A stretch of 64,000 nt of DNA from Mycobacterium sp. 155 (GTDB lineage Bacteria; Actinomycetota; Actinomycetes; Mycobacteriales; Mycobacteriaceae): the NCBI RefSeq assembly GCF_000373905.1, contig NZ_KB892705.1:248001-312000 (forward strand), in the 5' to 3' direction. The notes below the pieces were generated by a model. The model was not told the DNA's origin and did not search any database. It worked only from the letters and a program-made list of their open reading frames with translations. This document shows positions 26,721 to 35,779 of this stretch, piece after piece (positions within the stretch are counted from its first letter, which is position 1; each line of letters opens with the position of its first letter). The position numbers and the translations under genes are program-made.

Positions 26721-27251
26721 ATGGCCGACATGCCCGAGCCGCTCATCGTCTCCGTCGCCGGTCATACCCCGAAAGTGGATCCCGATGCCTGGATCGCACC
26801 CAATGCCAACGTGATCGGCCAGGTTTCGCTCGCGGCCGGCGCCAGCGTCTGGTATGGCGCGACGCTGCGCGCCGAGTTCGAGCCCATCGAGGTCGGTGCC
26901 GGCAGCAACATCCAGGACGGCGTGACCGTCCATGTGGACCCCGGGTTCCCGTGCCGCATCGCCGCCGGGGTGACAGTCGGCCACAACGTGGTGCTGCATG
27001 GCTGCACCGTCGAGGACGGCAGCCTGATCGGAATGGGCGCCGTGGTGCTCAACGGTGCCGTGGTCGGTGCCGGATCTCTGGTGGCCGCCGGGGCCGTGGT
27101 GCCGCAGGGAATGGTGGTGCCGCCGCGGTCGCTCGTGGCCGGAGTTCCAGCCAAGGTGCGCCGCGAACTCAGCGATGACGAGGTGGGCCACAGCCAGATC
27201 AATGCCCTGGTTTACGCGCATCTCACCGAGCTGCACCGGCAGACGGACTGA
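26721..27251 (+). CDS. Gamma-class carbonic anhydrase family protein
   Basis: A 176-residue left-handed beta-helix protein with hexapeptide repeats. Recognisable are IAPNANVIGQVSLAAGASVWYGATLRAE, SNIQDGVTVHVDPG, the zinc-ligand region VTVGHNVVLHGCTVEDG (His residues) and the exit helix VRRELSDDEVGHSQINALVYAHLTEL. Trimers of this family bind a metal between subunits; true CO2 hydration activity varies among members. The start ATG at 26721 (MADMPEPLIV) is preferred to an upstream GTG. Confidence 0.85.
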   Translation: MADMPEPLIVSVAGHTPKVDPDAWIAPNANVIGQVSLAAGASVWYGATLRAEFEPIEVGAGSNIQDGVTVHVDPGFPCRIAAGVTVGHNVVLHGCTVEDGSLIGMGAVVLNGAVVGAGSLVAAGAVVPQGMVVPPRSLVAGVPAKVRRELSDDEVGHSQINALVYAHLTELHRQTD

Positions 27252-27336
27252 GTCGCGGCACGGATGTGTGCGCGTCGGGCGGTACAAAGGTTGGCCCGAC
27301 AGTGCGGGCCCGCTGAACATGAGCTTGAGAAAGAAA

Positions 27337-27360
27337 CAGTCCCCGCGTAAGCGGGGACTG
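27337..27360 (+). terminator. Hairpin downstream of gamma-carbonic anhydrase
   Basis: A perfect 10-base stem, CAGTCCCCGC pairing with GCGGGGACTG, closed by the tetraloop GTAA, 86 bases after the carbonic anhydrase stop. It is very G+C rich and compact, as expected of an intrinsic terminator, but lacks a strong following T run. Confidence 0.65.
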
Positions 27361-27413
27361 GCCATCACGGCATGGAAGGCTGAGGAACGCCTGCATGGCG
27401 CAAACTCAACATG

Positions 27414-27443
27414 GGAAGCGCGCGCCGCGAGGCGCGCGCTTCC
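27414..27443 (-). terminator. Hairpin directly after a 51-aa minus-strand gene
   Basis: A perfect 13-base stem (27414-27426 with 27431-27443) and a four-base loop, immediately adjacent to the TAA of the minus-strand gene ending at 27444. The stem is GGAAGCGCGCGCC and its complement. Position and stability indicate the terminator of that gene, possibly acting on both strands together with the hairpin at 27337. Confidence 0.7.
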
Positions 27444-27599
27444 TTATACCGCTGTGCGCAGCGGTTGGAAGTCGTCAAACTGCTCCGAGGTATCACCCTC
27501 GACCAGGACATCGCCGTGGTAGAGAGCGTCGAAGTCGACTTTGATGACATCGGCACTGGTGTCGTCGATCCACATGTACTGAACAGTAGGGGTCACCAT
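27444..27599 (-). CDS. Small acidic protein, 51 aa
   Basis: Not recognised. The frame runs from ATG at 27599 to TAA at 27444 and starts MVTPTVQYMWIDDTSADVIK, continuing with VDFDALYHGDVLVEGD and ending FQPLRTAV. It is strongly acidic, lacks Cys and has plausible alternating beta-strand character. Support comes from the terminator hairpin sitting immediately after the stop codon, between two convergently read genes. No clear ribosome site is seen. Possibly a small DNA-mimic or regulatory protein, but that is speculation. Confidence 0.5.
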   Translation of the reverse strand: MVTPTVQYMWIDDTSADVIKVDFDALYHGDVLVEGDTSEQFDDFQPLRTAV

Positions 27600-27689
27600 T
27601 AAGGAATCTTTGAGTCACGATTCGGAAAATGATGGCAATTCTTACTTCTGGGTAGGTTCCGGCCGGTTAGGCGACTCTGAACCGGCTTT

Positions 27690-28217
27690 TCAGTCTGTGA
27701 AGTGAATCGGGTTGGTGCCGTTCAGCGCGACCCAGGTCACCACCGCGACGACGAACCCCGCGACCGTCATGGTGACGGCCACCGAACGCGGACCGTTGGC
27801 TCGTCCGAAGACCCAGTGATCGACCGACAGCGTCCCGGCGCCGGTGAACAGCAGCCCGATTGTGGCGAAGACCACCAGGAACGGGACATTGAAGGGCTCG
27901 GACCAGATGACGCCCGCCGATACGTTCACCGCCCAGGCGTCGATCATCGCGGAGATCACCGCAAAGGCCGCAAGGGGTGTCAGCACTCCGAGGAGCAGGC
28001 CGATGCCGCCCAGGGTCTCGGCGACGGTGACCATGAGCGCCGCGAGCGTCGGCAGTCGCCAGCCCCCGCTCTCCATAAACCCGGCCGTGGTGTCGAAATT
28101 GACGGCCTTGACCAGCCCGGCCTGCAGCATCGTGGCACCGATGGCGATGCGCAGGATCAGTAGGCCGACATCCGTCGTGGTGGTCTCCCTGCGGAGATCT
28201 GTCGTGGTGTTCGTCAT
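27690..28217 (-). CDS. DoxX family membrane protein
   Basis: A 175-residue protein with four hydrophobic helices. The DoxX signature LLILRIAIGATMLQAGLVKAVNF comes first, followed by ETLGGIGLLLGVLTPLAAFAVISAMIDA and a last helix VTMTVAGFVVAVVTWVAL. Family members are linked to oxidoreductase or thiol stress complexes in the membrane. It diverges from the MmpL gene; the 163-base gap contains a palindrome-like operator candidate. Confidence 0.8.
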   Translation of the reverse strand: MTNTTTDLRRETTTTDVGLLILRIAIGATMLQAGLVKAVNFDTTAGFMESGGWRLPTLAALMVTVAETLGGIGLLLGVLTPLAAFAVISAMIDAWAVNVSAGVIWSEPFNVPFLVVFATIGLLFTGAGTLSVDHWVFGRANGPRSVAVTMTVAGFVVAVVTWVALNGTNPIHFTD

Positions 28218-28328
28218 GAGTAACTAGACCTGTCGTCGGCTGGCAATTGATTTGCACGCGGATCAAGTGTGAAACGTCTCGCCGTCGTGCCTCACGTGAA
28301 TCAGTGAGGTGTGCGTTGACGCGCCTAA

Positions 28329-28357
28329 GTTAGCGTTGTTAAGTTAACGCCGATAAC
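28329..28357. promoter_or_regulatory. Operator-like palindrome upstream of mmpL-type gene
   Basis: The segment has nested symmetry: GTTA at its left end and TAAC at its right end, GCGTT and AACGC arms, and a central GTTAAGTTAAC. It lies 24 bases before the MmpL start codon and is the most A+T-rich part of the DoxX-MmpL interval. A TetR-family repressor is encoded at the end of the same operon, so this is a plausible autoregulatory operator. Confidence 0.4.
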
Positions 28358-28380
28358 AGTCCTGTGGGGAGGGAATCGAA

Positions 28381-30651
28381 GTGCTGAACCGGATTGCCCA
28401 CTTGGCCATCGCCGCGCCGCGGCGGATCCTCGTGGTTGCCGTGCTGGTGATGGTCGGCGCAGGGATCTTCGGGATTCCCGTTGCCAAGAGTCTGTCCGCC
28501 GGCGGCTTCCAGGACCCGGGATCGGAATCGGCTCAGGCAGCCAAGCTGCTGTCGGACAAGTTCAACCGCGGCGACATGCAGCTGGTGATCAGCGTGACCG
28601 CTGATCAAGGAGTGCGCAGCCCGGTCGCGACGGCCGCGGCCACCGACATCGTCAAACAGTTGCAGGCCTCACCGGAAGTGACGCAGGTCAGCTCGGCCTG
28701 GACTTCACCTCCGCCGGCAGCGGCCGCGCTGATCAGCAAGGATGGCCGGACCGGGCTCATCGTCGCAGGCATCGGCGGCGGTGAGAGTGGCGCGCAGAAG
28801 TACGCCAAGGAGCTGACCGATCGGCTGGTGTACGACCGCAACGGCGTCACTGTGCGAGCCGGCGGCGAGGCGATGACCTACGTCCAGATCAACGGGCAGA
28901 GCGAGAAGGACCTGTTGATGATGGAATCCATCGCCATCCCGCTGAGCTTCCTGGTGCTGGTCTGGGTGTTCGGTGGGCTGCTGGCCGCCGCGCTGCCGCT
29001 TGCGGTCGGTGGGTTCGCGATCCTGGGGTCGCTGGCGGTGCTGCGCGGGTTCACCATGATCACCGACGTCTCGATCTTCGCGCTGAACCTCACCGTCGCG
29101 ATGGGTCTGGCCCTGGCCATCGACTACACGCTGTTGATCATCAGCCGCTACCGTGACGAGCTCGCCGACGGCGTTGCACCCGAACAGGCGCTGGTGCGGA
29201 CCATGGTGACCGCCGGACGCACAGTGCTGTTCTCGGCGATGACAGTGGCACTGTCCATGATCGCGATGGTGCTGTTCCCGATGTACTTCCTCAAGTCGTT
29301 CGCCTACGCAGGCATCGCGGTGGTGGCCCTGGCGGCGCTGGCCGCTGTCGTCATCGCCCCGGCGGCGATCGTGGTGCTCGGTGACCGCCTGGATTCTCTC
29401 GACGTCCGACGGTTCGCCCGCCGCCTCCTCGGCAGGCCCGAGCCGGTGCGCGAGCCGGTGGACCAGACACTGTGGTACCGCATGACGAAACGTGTCATGC
29501 GACGCTCGGTCCCGATCAGCATCATGCTGGTCGCGGTGCTGTTGCTGCTCGGTGCGCCGTTCCTGGGTATCAAATGGGGCTTCCCCGACGACCGCGTGTT
29601 GCCGCCGTCTGCGTCCGCGCGTCAGGTGGGCGACGAGATGCGGACGGCCTTCGCGGGCGATGCGGCGAGTGCGGTGACCGTCGTCATCCCCGACGCGAGC
29701 GGTCTGACTCCCGTCAACCTCGACAGGTATGCCGGAGCGCTGTCGACGGTGCCCGAAGTGACCTCGGTATCGGCCCCGGGCGGCACCTTCGTTGCCGGCC
29801 GGCTGGTAGGCCCGCCGTCGGCAGCGACCGGGCTGAACGGCGGTAGCGCCTTTATCACGGTCGGCAGCAGCGCACCGCTGTTCAGCGCTGCCTCCGAGGC
29901 GCAGTTGGATGCCCTGCATGCCGTACCGGCCCCGGCTGCGGTGCAGCTGACCGGCACCGCGCAGATCAATCGGGACAGCTCGGCAGCGATCACCTCGCGG
30001 CTACCGCTGGTCCTCGGGGTGATCGCGGCCATCACCTTCGTATTGCTGTTCCTGCTTACCGGCAGCGTGGTGCTACCGCTGAAAGCCTTGCTGCTCAACG
30101 TGTTGTCGCTGTCGGCAGCGTTCGGTGCGCTGGTGTGGATCTTCCAGGACGGCAATTTGGGCGCGCTGGGCACCACCCCCACCGGAACGCTCGTCGCCAA
30201 CCTGCCGGTGCTGCTGTTCTGCATCGCTTTCGGGTTGTCGATGGACTATGAGGTGTTCCTGGTGTCGCGGATCCGCGAGTACTGGCTCGAATCCGGTGGA
30301 GCCCCTTCTCGTGCCCGGAACGACGAGGCCGTGGCACTCGGGCTGGCCCGCACGGGCCGCGTGATCACCGCGGCGGCACTGGTGATGTCGATATCGTTCG
30401 CCGCGTTGATCGCCGCGAAGGTCGCGTTCATGCGCATGTTCGGGCTCGGGCTGACGTTGGCCATTCTCGTCGACGCCACTCTGATCCGGGTTCTGTTGGT
30501 ACCTGCGTTCATGCACATGCTGGGCAAGTGGTGCTGGTGGGCGCCCGCGCCGCTGGCCCGGCTGCATCGTCGCATCGGCATCAGTGAATCCGGTCCGGCT
30601 GCAGCAGAACCTGGCGATCAGAAATGTGCCGCCGTGACGGATGCGGAGTGA
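28381..30651 (+). CDS. MMPL/RND family transporter
   Basis: A 756-residue inner-membrane transporter of the MmpL type. It has one N-terminal helix (ILVVAVLVMVGAGIFGI), a periplasmic domain, helices 2-6 with the SSD-like FALNLTVAMGLALAIDYTLLIISRYRDEL motif (proton-relay Asp-Tyr near residue 245), a second periplasmic domain, and the mirrored block LPVLLFCIAFGLSMDYEVFLVSRIREYW near residue 615. The GTG start follows GGGGAGGG. It exports lipids or drugs using the proton gradient. A TetR gene overlaps its 3' end, the usual repressor arrangement. Confidence 0.9.
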   Translation: MLNRIAHLAIAAPRRILVVAVLVMVGAGIFGIPVAKSLSAGGFQDPGSESAQAAKLLSDKFNRGDMQLVISVTADQGVRSPVATAAATDIVKQLQASPEVTQVSSAWTSPPPAAAALISKDGRTGLIVAGIGGGESGAQKYAKELTDRLVYDRNGVTVRAGGEAMTYVQINGQSEKDLLMMESIAIPLSFLVLVWVFGGLLAAALPLAVGGFAILGSLAVLRGFTMITDVSIFALNLTVAMGLALAIDYTLLIISRYRDELADGVAPEQALVRTMVTAGRTVLFSAMTVALSMIAMVLFPMYFLKSFAYAGIAVVALAALAAVVIAPAAIVVLGDRLDSLDVRRFARRLLGRPEPVREPVDQTLWYRMTKRVMRRSVPISIMLVAVLLLLGAPFLGIKWGFPDDRVLPPSASARQVGDEMRTAFAGDAASAVTVVIPDASGLTPVNLDRYAGALSTVPEVTSVSAPGGTFVAGRLVGPPSAATGLNGGSAFITVGSSAPLFSAASEAQLDALHAVPAPAAVQLTGTAQINRDSSAAITSRLPLVLGVIAAITFVLLFLLTGSVVLPLKALLLNVLSLSAAFGALVWIFQDGNLGALGTTPTGTLVANLPVLLFCIAFGLSMDYEVFLVSRIREYWLESGGAPSRARNDEAVALGLARTGRVITAAALVMSISFAALIAAKVAFMRMFGLGLTLAILVDATLIRVLLVPAFMHMLGKWCWWAPAPLARLHRRIGISESGPAAAEPGDQKCAAVTDAE

Positions 30652-31336
30652 CGTGATTCAACCTCTCCGGCGCAGACGCGCCCCGCGCGGTTCCGGTGAG
30701 CAGTTGCGCGACGAGATCATCGACGCGGCCACCGAACTGCTGCTGGAAACCGGGCAAGCCAAGGCCGTGTCGATCCGTTTGGTGGCAGAGCGGGTGGGCG
30801 TCACGTCGCCGTCGATCTATCTACACTTCGCCGACAAGGACGCACTGCTGGACGCGGTGTGCGCGCGTTATTTCGAGAAGCTTGACGAGCAGATGCAGAT
30901 GGTGGCCGATCAGCCGTCGTCGATCGAGGTGCTGCGTGCGCAGGGGCTGGCCTATGTGCGGTTCGCCCGCGAGACTCCCGAGCTCTACCGCATCGCCACC
31001 ATGAGTGAGCGCAGACCGGGCAGCGACGTCGACCTGGTGCTTAACAGCTCGGCGTTCACGCACCTACGGACCTCGGTGGAAACGCTCATCGTCGAGGGGG
31101 TCTACCCGGCAGGCGACGCCACCGAGATGGCACTGGAGCTGTGGACCGCGGCCCACGGTGTCGCCGCCATGCTGGTCGCCAAGCCGTACCTGCCGTGGGG
31201 CGACGCCGAGGAGTTCACCGACCGGGTCCTGCGGGCGGTATGTCTCGGGCAGATCGTCGCAGGCTTGATCGGAACCGACCTCACGCCCCAGGACAGCGTC
31301 AACCGGCTGAAGGATTTCACCAACGGCGCCTTCTAA
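30641..31336 (+). CDS. TetR family regulator of the MmpL operon
   Basis: A 231-residue regulator with the TetR helix-turn-helix at about residues 25-70 ([49 protein letters not shown]) and a helical C-terminal ligand domain. It ends [19 protein letters not shown]. The first ATG overlaps the MmpL stop by 11 bases; a GTG at 30653 would avoid the overlap. It is probably an autorepressor sensing the transporter's cargo. The last four bases overlap the convergent cobB. Confidence 0.85.
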   Translation: MRSDVIQPLRRRRAPRGSGEQLRDEIIDAATELLLETGQAKAVSIRLVAERVGVTSPSIYLHFADKDALLDAVCARYFEKLDEQMQMVADQPSSIEVLRAQGLAYVRFARETPELYRIATMSERRPGSDVDLVLNSSAFTHLRTSVETLIVEGVYPAGDATEMALELWTAAHGVAAMLVAKPYLPWGDAEEFTDRVLRAVCLGQIVAGLIGTDLTPQDSVNRLKDFTNGAF

Positions 31337-32046
31337 TCCAGCAGTGTCGGCAACCGCTGCAGCAGTCCGGGGAGTGCGGTCGCCGCAGTCTCCCGCAGCG
31401 ACACCGTCGCGCTGTCCGACAGCGGTGTGCGCTGCGGATTGACCTCGATCACCGGGATGCCGTTGGCCAGCGCCGCCTCCGGAAGTCCTGCGGCCGGGTA
31501 GACGATCGAGCTGGTGCCCACCACGATGACGAGGTCGGAGTTGCCCACCGCGGCCACCGACCGCTGCCAGGCCGTCTCGGGCAGCGGTTCGCCGAACCAG
31601 ACCACGTTCGGCCGGATGAGCCCGCTGCAGAAGCACTGCGGCGGCTCGATCGCCTCGACCGGCTCCGGCATGTTCGGCAGCACCCCTTCGAACTGCGAAC
31701 CGCACGCGTCGCAACGGAATTCGAAGAGGCTGCCGTGCAGGTGGTGGACCATGGTGCTGCCGGCGCGTTCATGCAGATTGTCGACGTTCTGGGTAACGAC
31801 GTGTACGTCGGCGTAGTCCTGCCAGGCCGCCACGGCGCGGTGACCGTTGTTCGGTTCGACCGCGGCCATCATGTAGTGCCGCCACAGATACCACGCCCAC
31901 ACCCGCTCCGGGTGTCGCCGCCAACCATCGGAGCTGGAGATTTCGTACGGGTCGACCTTGGCCCACAGGCCCGTCTCGACGTCGCGAAACGTCGGCACGC
32001 CGCTTTCTGCCGATATTCCCGCGCCGCTGAGCAGTGTCAATCGCAC
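31333..32046 (-). CDS. cobB: Sir2 family NAD-dependent protein deacylase
   Basis: Removes acetyl or succinyl groups from lysines using NAD. The 237 residues are the same length as Rv1151c. Motifs are [18 protein letters not shown] (NAD), [13 protein letters not shown] with catalytic [11 protein letters not shown], a zinc site of four Cys (two in CDACG, two near QCFCSG), and [15 protein letters not shown]. The Tyr/Arg pair in AWYLWRHY is typical of desuccinylases (class III). A GTG start ([10 protein letters not shown]) was chosen by homology. Divergent from the GntR gene, as in M. tuberculosis. Confidence 0.92.
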   Translation of the reverse strand: MRLTLLSGAGISAESGVPTFRDVETGLWAKVDPYEISSSDGWRRHPERVWAWYLWRHYMMAAVEPNNGHRAVAAWQDYADVHVVTQNVDNLHERAGSTMVHHLHGSLFEFRCDACGSQFEGVLPNMPEPVEAIEPPQCFCSGLIRPNVVWFGEPLPETAWQRSVAAVGNSDLVIVVGTSSIVYPAAGLPEAALANGIPVIEVNPQRTPLSDSATVSLRETAATALPGLLQRLPTLLD

Positions 32047-32083
32047 GTTCACCAACGTAGTGGGTTTGGGTGATACTGAGCAC

Positions 32084-32449
32084 GTGACCGAGTTGGGGGA
32101 TTGGGTCCGGGTCGATCCGGATAGTGACAGGCCGTTGTTCGACCAATTGAGAATCCAGATCATCGACGGCATCAGGGACGGGCGGCTCCCACCGGGCACC
32201 CGGTTGCCGACGGTCCGGGAACTGGCGGGCCAGATCGGTCTGGCCGTCAACACCGTGGCCAGGGCCTACCGCGAGCTGGAGGGAGCTGGTGTGCTCGAGA
32301 CCCGCGGCCGGTACGGCACCTTCGTGGCCCGGGCCGATCCGGCGGATGCCGCGATGGCCGCGGCCGCGAACTCGTTCGCCGAGGCCGCCCGAGCGCTGGG
32401 CATCGACAAGGTCGACGCGCTGCGCTACCTCGACGCCGTATTCGATTAG
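32084..32449 (+). CDS. YtrA-type GntR regulator
   Basis: A short regulator of 121 residues. The winged helix-turn-helix occupies residues 15-85 ([65 protein letters not shown]), followed by only a short helical tail ([29 protein letters not shown]), the YtrA subfamily layout. Such regulators usually control transport or envelope operons. It matches Rv1152 by position. The GTG start at 32084 has 37 bases to the cobB start, so both share a promoter region. Confidence 0.88.
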   Translation: MTELGDWVRVDPDSDRPLFDQLRIQIIDGIRDGRLPPGTRLPTVRELAGQIGLAVNTVARAYRELEGAGVLETRGRYGTFVARADPADAAMAAAANSFAEAARALGIDKVDALRYLDAVFD

Positions 32450-32593
32450 GTGCGGGTGGTCGACTGAGCCGCATTCGGCTGACTGCGGTGCGGATACAGC
32501 ATGTCGCCGTGCGGCAGGTTGCCGGGAAATCCGCACAAACTCCTCAGCTCGTTCGCTGAAGGGGGCGGCGCCGCGTGGCTATGCTCTGCGCCC

Positions 32594-35500
32594 GTGGAGA
32601 CGTTTAGGGCGGCACTGCCACCTGATATCGACGGGGTGCCTTCGGCTGTTGGCATAGCACTGCCACCGGGACCAGTGCCCGGCCGGCCGTACGCGCTGCC
32701 CGCGGATGTCCTCGCCGAGCAGTACGGGCCGCTGTTCTACGCGGACTTCACCGGCAGCCGGCGGCTCTACGCGTGTTCGTTGAGTCTGGTGGACGAGTTG
32801 TGTGACGAGGCTCGGTTCACCAAGGGCATCACCGACCGGCTGGACCGGTTTCGCGTGCTGGCCGGCAACGGTCTCTTCACGGCCTATCCGGGTGAGGACG
32901 GATGGCAGCAGGCTCATGACGTCCTGATTCCCGGGTTCAGTTTCAGCGGCCTGCGCAGCTACCACCCGGCCATGCTCGACATCAACCGCCAGCTCTTGGC
33001 GCTGTGGGACAAAGCTGCCGGCGCCGACGAGCACCGCTTGGTTGACGTTGCGGGTGACCTGGCAAAACTTGCCATGGACACTGTGGGCCTCGCCGGATTC
33101 GGGGCCAGGTTCGACTCCTATCGCCGCGATGGACTCGCGGACATCCCGGCGAGTTTCGCGGCCGCGCTGGAGCAGATAGTCACTCCGGGTGGTCGCGACC
33201 GGCCGGTCTTCGCGGCTGAGCGTGACAAGCTCTACGCCTTCATCGAGGAACTGATCGCCGGGCACCGGGCAGGTGCCGTCGACGTCGACGATCTACTGGT
33301 GCTGATGCTGCGGCCGGATGCCGACGGTACCCCCCGCCTCGGCCACGACCTCGTCCGCAATCAGATCCTGACGTTCATGGTGGCCGGCCAGGACACCACG
33401 TCGACACTGATGCCGACCGCGCTGTACAGCATCGTCAAGAACCCCGCGGTGCTGCATCGGGCGTGCCTCGAGGTGGACGCGATCTTCGGGCCCGACGACG
33501 ACCACGTGCCCGTATTCGACGAGATCGGCAAGCTGACCTACATCCGCCAGATCGTCGACGAAACCCTGCGGTTGTCCCCACCGGTCCGCGAGTTCGATCG
33601 AATGGCATTGGCCGACACGGTGATCGGAGGCCAGTATCCGGTGCGCAAGGGTGAGGTTGTCACAATCACGACCTCGGCGCTGCACCGGCAGCCCCAATGG
33701 GGTGACAACGTCGACATCTTCGACCCGGACCGCTTCGAAGCCGAGCGGGCCGCCGGGCGGCCGGTCAACCTGTTCAAGCCCTTCGGCACCGGAGCCCGGT
33801 CCTGTATCGGTCGCCAGTTCGCCTTGCACGAGGCGACGATGGCGCTGGCGACCCTGGTACACCGGTATCGCTTCCTGGACGTAGAGCATTACCAGCTGCG
33901 CACCCACAGCGACCTGCTGCGTAAACCAGTCGGATTCCACCTTGAGCTGGCGCGGCGGACACCGTCGGAGCGCCGGCACGCCGGCCCGGCCCCGGAGGCG
34001 TCCCCAGCGGCACGGCCACGGGCACTTGCCGCGCCGGGATCGAAAGTGACTGTGCTGCACGGCTCGAACCTCGGCAACTGCCGGTCGCTGGCGCAGCAAC
34101 TGGGCGACGAGGCCACCGACCTTGGGTATCAGACCACCGTCGCCGCCCTCGACACCGCGGCGGGAGCACTCCCGACCGACGGGGCGCTGGTAGTGATCGC
34201 CGCGTCGTACAACGGTCAACCCACCGACGACGCGCGGCAATTCGTCGAGTGGCTCGACAGTCCGGGTACCCCGGCGCAATCGGTCATACCGTATGCCGTA
34301 CTCGGTATCGGAGACCGGAACTGGGCCGAGACCTACCAGACCGTGCCCAAGCACATTGCCGAGCGCCTTGCGGAATTGGTTGGTGCACCGTTGATTCCAC
34401 GCGGTGAGGCTGATACGTCCGGAGACTTCGCCGGCACCGTAGAGGAATTCTCCGCGGCCCTCTGGAATGCGCTCGCGGGCGCCTCGGGTGCCCCGACACC
34501 GGTCGCGCCCGACAGCGCTGCCGCAGACGACACCGTTGGCGGTGAACTCCTCTACGATCTGCGCGCCGTCGACGGACCTGTCACCTCGGCGATCGACGCC
34601 CGTTTCGAGGTGCAGCCGGCCACCGTGCTGGACAACATCGCCCTGGTCGACGTCGACGGCGTGACGGGAAACGCTAAGCGGCTCATCCGGATTGCACTTC
34701 CGGACGACCTCGAATATCAGACGGGGGACCATCTGACGGTCCTACCCGACAACTCTCCCGAGGTGGTGGAGAAGGTTGCCGAGCTGCTGGAACTGCGGCT
34801 CGACCGCCGCATCTCGGTCAATCCGCGGCGCAGCACCCGGCGTGCCATCGCCATTGACAGGGAAGTCAGTGTGCGTGAATTGCTGACCCATTTCATCGAA
34901 CTCCGCAAACCGGCCAGCCGTACCCAGCTGCTGAGGCTTGCGGCGGCGAACCCGTGTCCTCCCGAGCGGGCAGCGCTGACCGAACTCGCCGAAAACCCCG
35001 AAACCCGTGCGATGAGCGTCACCGAATGTTTGGCCGAGTTCGCGGCGACCGCCCTGTCGCGGGCTGAGCAGCTGGAGTTGTTCGAGCCGATGTCGACCCG
35101 GCACTATTCCATCGCCTCATCGGCGCGTCTGCTGCCGCGCGAGGTCGAGCTGGTGGTGAGCGTGCTGGAGGGGCCTGCTCGCTCAGGGTACGGTGTCTTC
35201 CGCGGCGTCTCTTCGAGCTACCTCGCAGAAGCTGTTCCAGGGCAACAGATTCGGATGCGCGTCGATACCGCTCGCCGGGCGTTCCGGGCCGGCGCCGAAC
35301 CGGTCAGAAATGTGATTTTGGTCGGTGCCGGCACCGGGGTGGCGCCGTTCCGGGGCTTCATCGGCGACCGGCTGGCGGCGCGGGCCGCAGGCGAGCCGTT
35401 CGCCTCGGCTCTGTTGTTCTTCGGGGTCCGTCACCCCGACGTGGACTACCTGTTCCGCGACGAGTTCGAAGCGGCCGAGAAGGCGGGTGTGGTGCGAATG

Positions 35501-35776
35501 CGCCCGGCGTTCTCGCGCCAGCCCGAAGACGAGATCCGGTACGTGCAGGACCGTATCGCCGCCAACGCCGACGAGGTTTGGGCGATGCTGGGAGACCCAG
35601 CCATGGACGCCCACGTGTATATCTGCGGAGACGGCGCCCGGATGGCTCCCGCGGTGCGGGCCGCATTTCGGGACATCTATCGCCGGTTCACCGGCGCCGA
35701 CGACGACGCTGCCGCACGCTGGCTTGCCGATCTGGTGAATTCGGATCGCTACGTCGAGGACGTGTGGGCCCAGTAG
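32594..35776 (+). CDS. Self-sufficient cytochrome P450-reductase fusion (CYP102-like)
   Basis: A 1060-residue natural fusion. The P450 domain covers residues 1-460, with the I-helix VAGQDTTSTLM near residue 264, the ExxR in ETLRLSPP, and the heme loop FGTGARSCIGRQF with Cys404 as ligand. A linker rich in Ala and Pro leads to the flavodoxin domain (VTVLHGSNLGNCRSLA near residue 486) and the FAD/NADPH reductase domain (RHYSIASS near 834, VGAGTGVAPFRGF near 915). Length and Cys position are close to Bacillus P450 BM3, a fatty-acid hydroxylase. The start is uncertain: GTG 32594 gives the family length; ATG 32501 is an alternative. The gene is absent between Rv1152 and Rv1153c in M. tuberculosis. 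Confidence 0.9.
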   Translation: METFRAALPPDIDGVPSAVGIALPPGPVPGRPYALPADVLAEQYGPLFYADFTGSRRLYACSLSLVDELCDEARFTKGITDRLDRFRVLAGNGLFTAYPGEDGWQQAHDVLIPGFSFSGLRSYHPAMLDINRQLLALWDKAAGADEHRLVDVAGDLAKLAMDTVGLAGFGARFDSYRRDGLADIPASFAAALEQIVTPGGRDRPVFAAERDKLYAFIEELIAGHRAGAVDVDDLLVLMLRPDADGTPRLGHDLVRNQILTFMVAGQDTTSTLMPTALYSIVKNPAVLHRACLEVDAIFGPDDDHVPVFDEIGKLTYIRQIVDETLRLSPPVREFDRMALADTVIGGQYPVRKGEVVTITTSALHRQPQWGDNVDIFDPDRFEAERAAGRPVNLFKPFGTGARSCIGRQFALHEATMALATLVHRYRFLDVEHYQLRTHSDLLRKPVGFHLELARRTPSERRHAGPAPEASPAARPRALAAPGSKVTVLHGSNLGNCRSLAQQLGDEATDLGYQTTVAALDTAAGALPTDGALVVIAASYNGQPTDDARQFVEWLDSPGTPAQSVIPYAVLGIGDRNWAETYQTVPKHIAERLAELVGAPLIPRGEADTSGDFAGTVEEFSAALWNALAGASGAPTPVAPDSAAADDTVGGELLYDLRAVDGPVTSAIDARFEVQPATVLDNIALVDVDGVTGNAKRLIRIALPDDLEYQTGDHLTVLPDNSPEVVEKVAELLELRLDRRISVNPRRSTRRAIAIDREVSVRELLTHFIELRKPASRTQLLRLAAANPCPPERAALTELAENPETRAMSVTECLAEFAATALSRAEQLELFEPMSTRHYSIASSARLLPREVELVVSVLEGPARSGYGVFRGVSSSYLAEAVPGQQIRMRVDTARRAFRAGAEPVRNVILVGAGTGVAPFRGFIGDRLAARAAGEPFASALLFFGVRHPDVDYLFRDEFEAAEKAGVVRMRPAFSRQPEDEIRYVQDRIAANADEVWAMLGDPAMDAHVYICGDGARMAPAVRAAFRDIYRRFTGADDDAAARWLADLVNSDRYVEDVWAQ

Positions 35777-35779
35777 CCG

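Noticed and set aside
27333-27443. Two adjacent hairpins considered as a CRISPR or mobile-element end
   Set aside because: The stems differ in sequence, there is no repeat-spacer periodicity, and each follows a gene stop, which terminators explain.
33293-34732. Long minus-strand open frame within the P450 fusion
   Set aside because: Antisense to a clearly functional multidomain gene and without recognisable domains.
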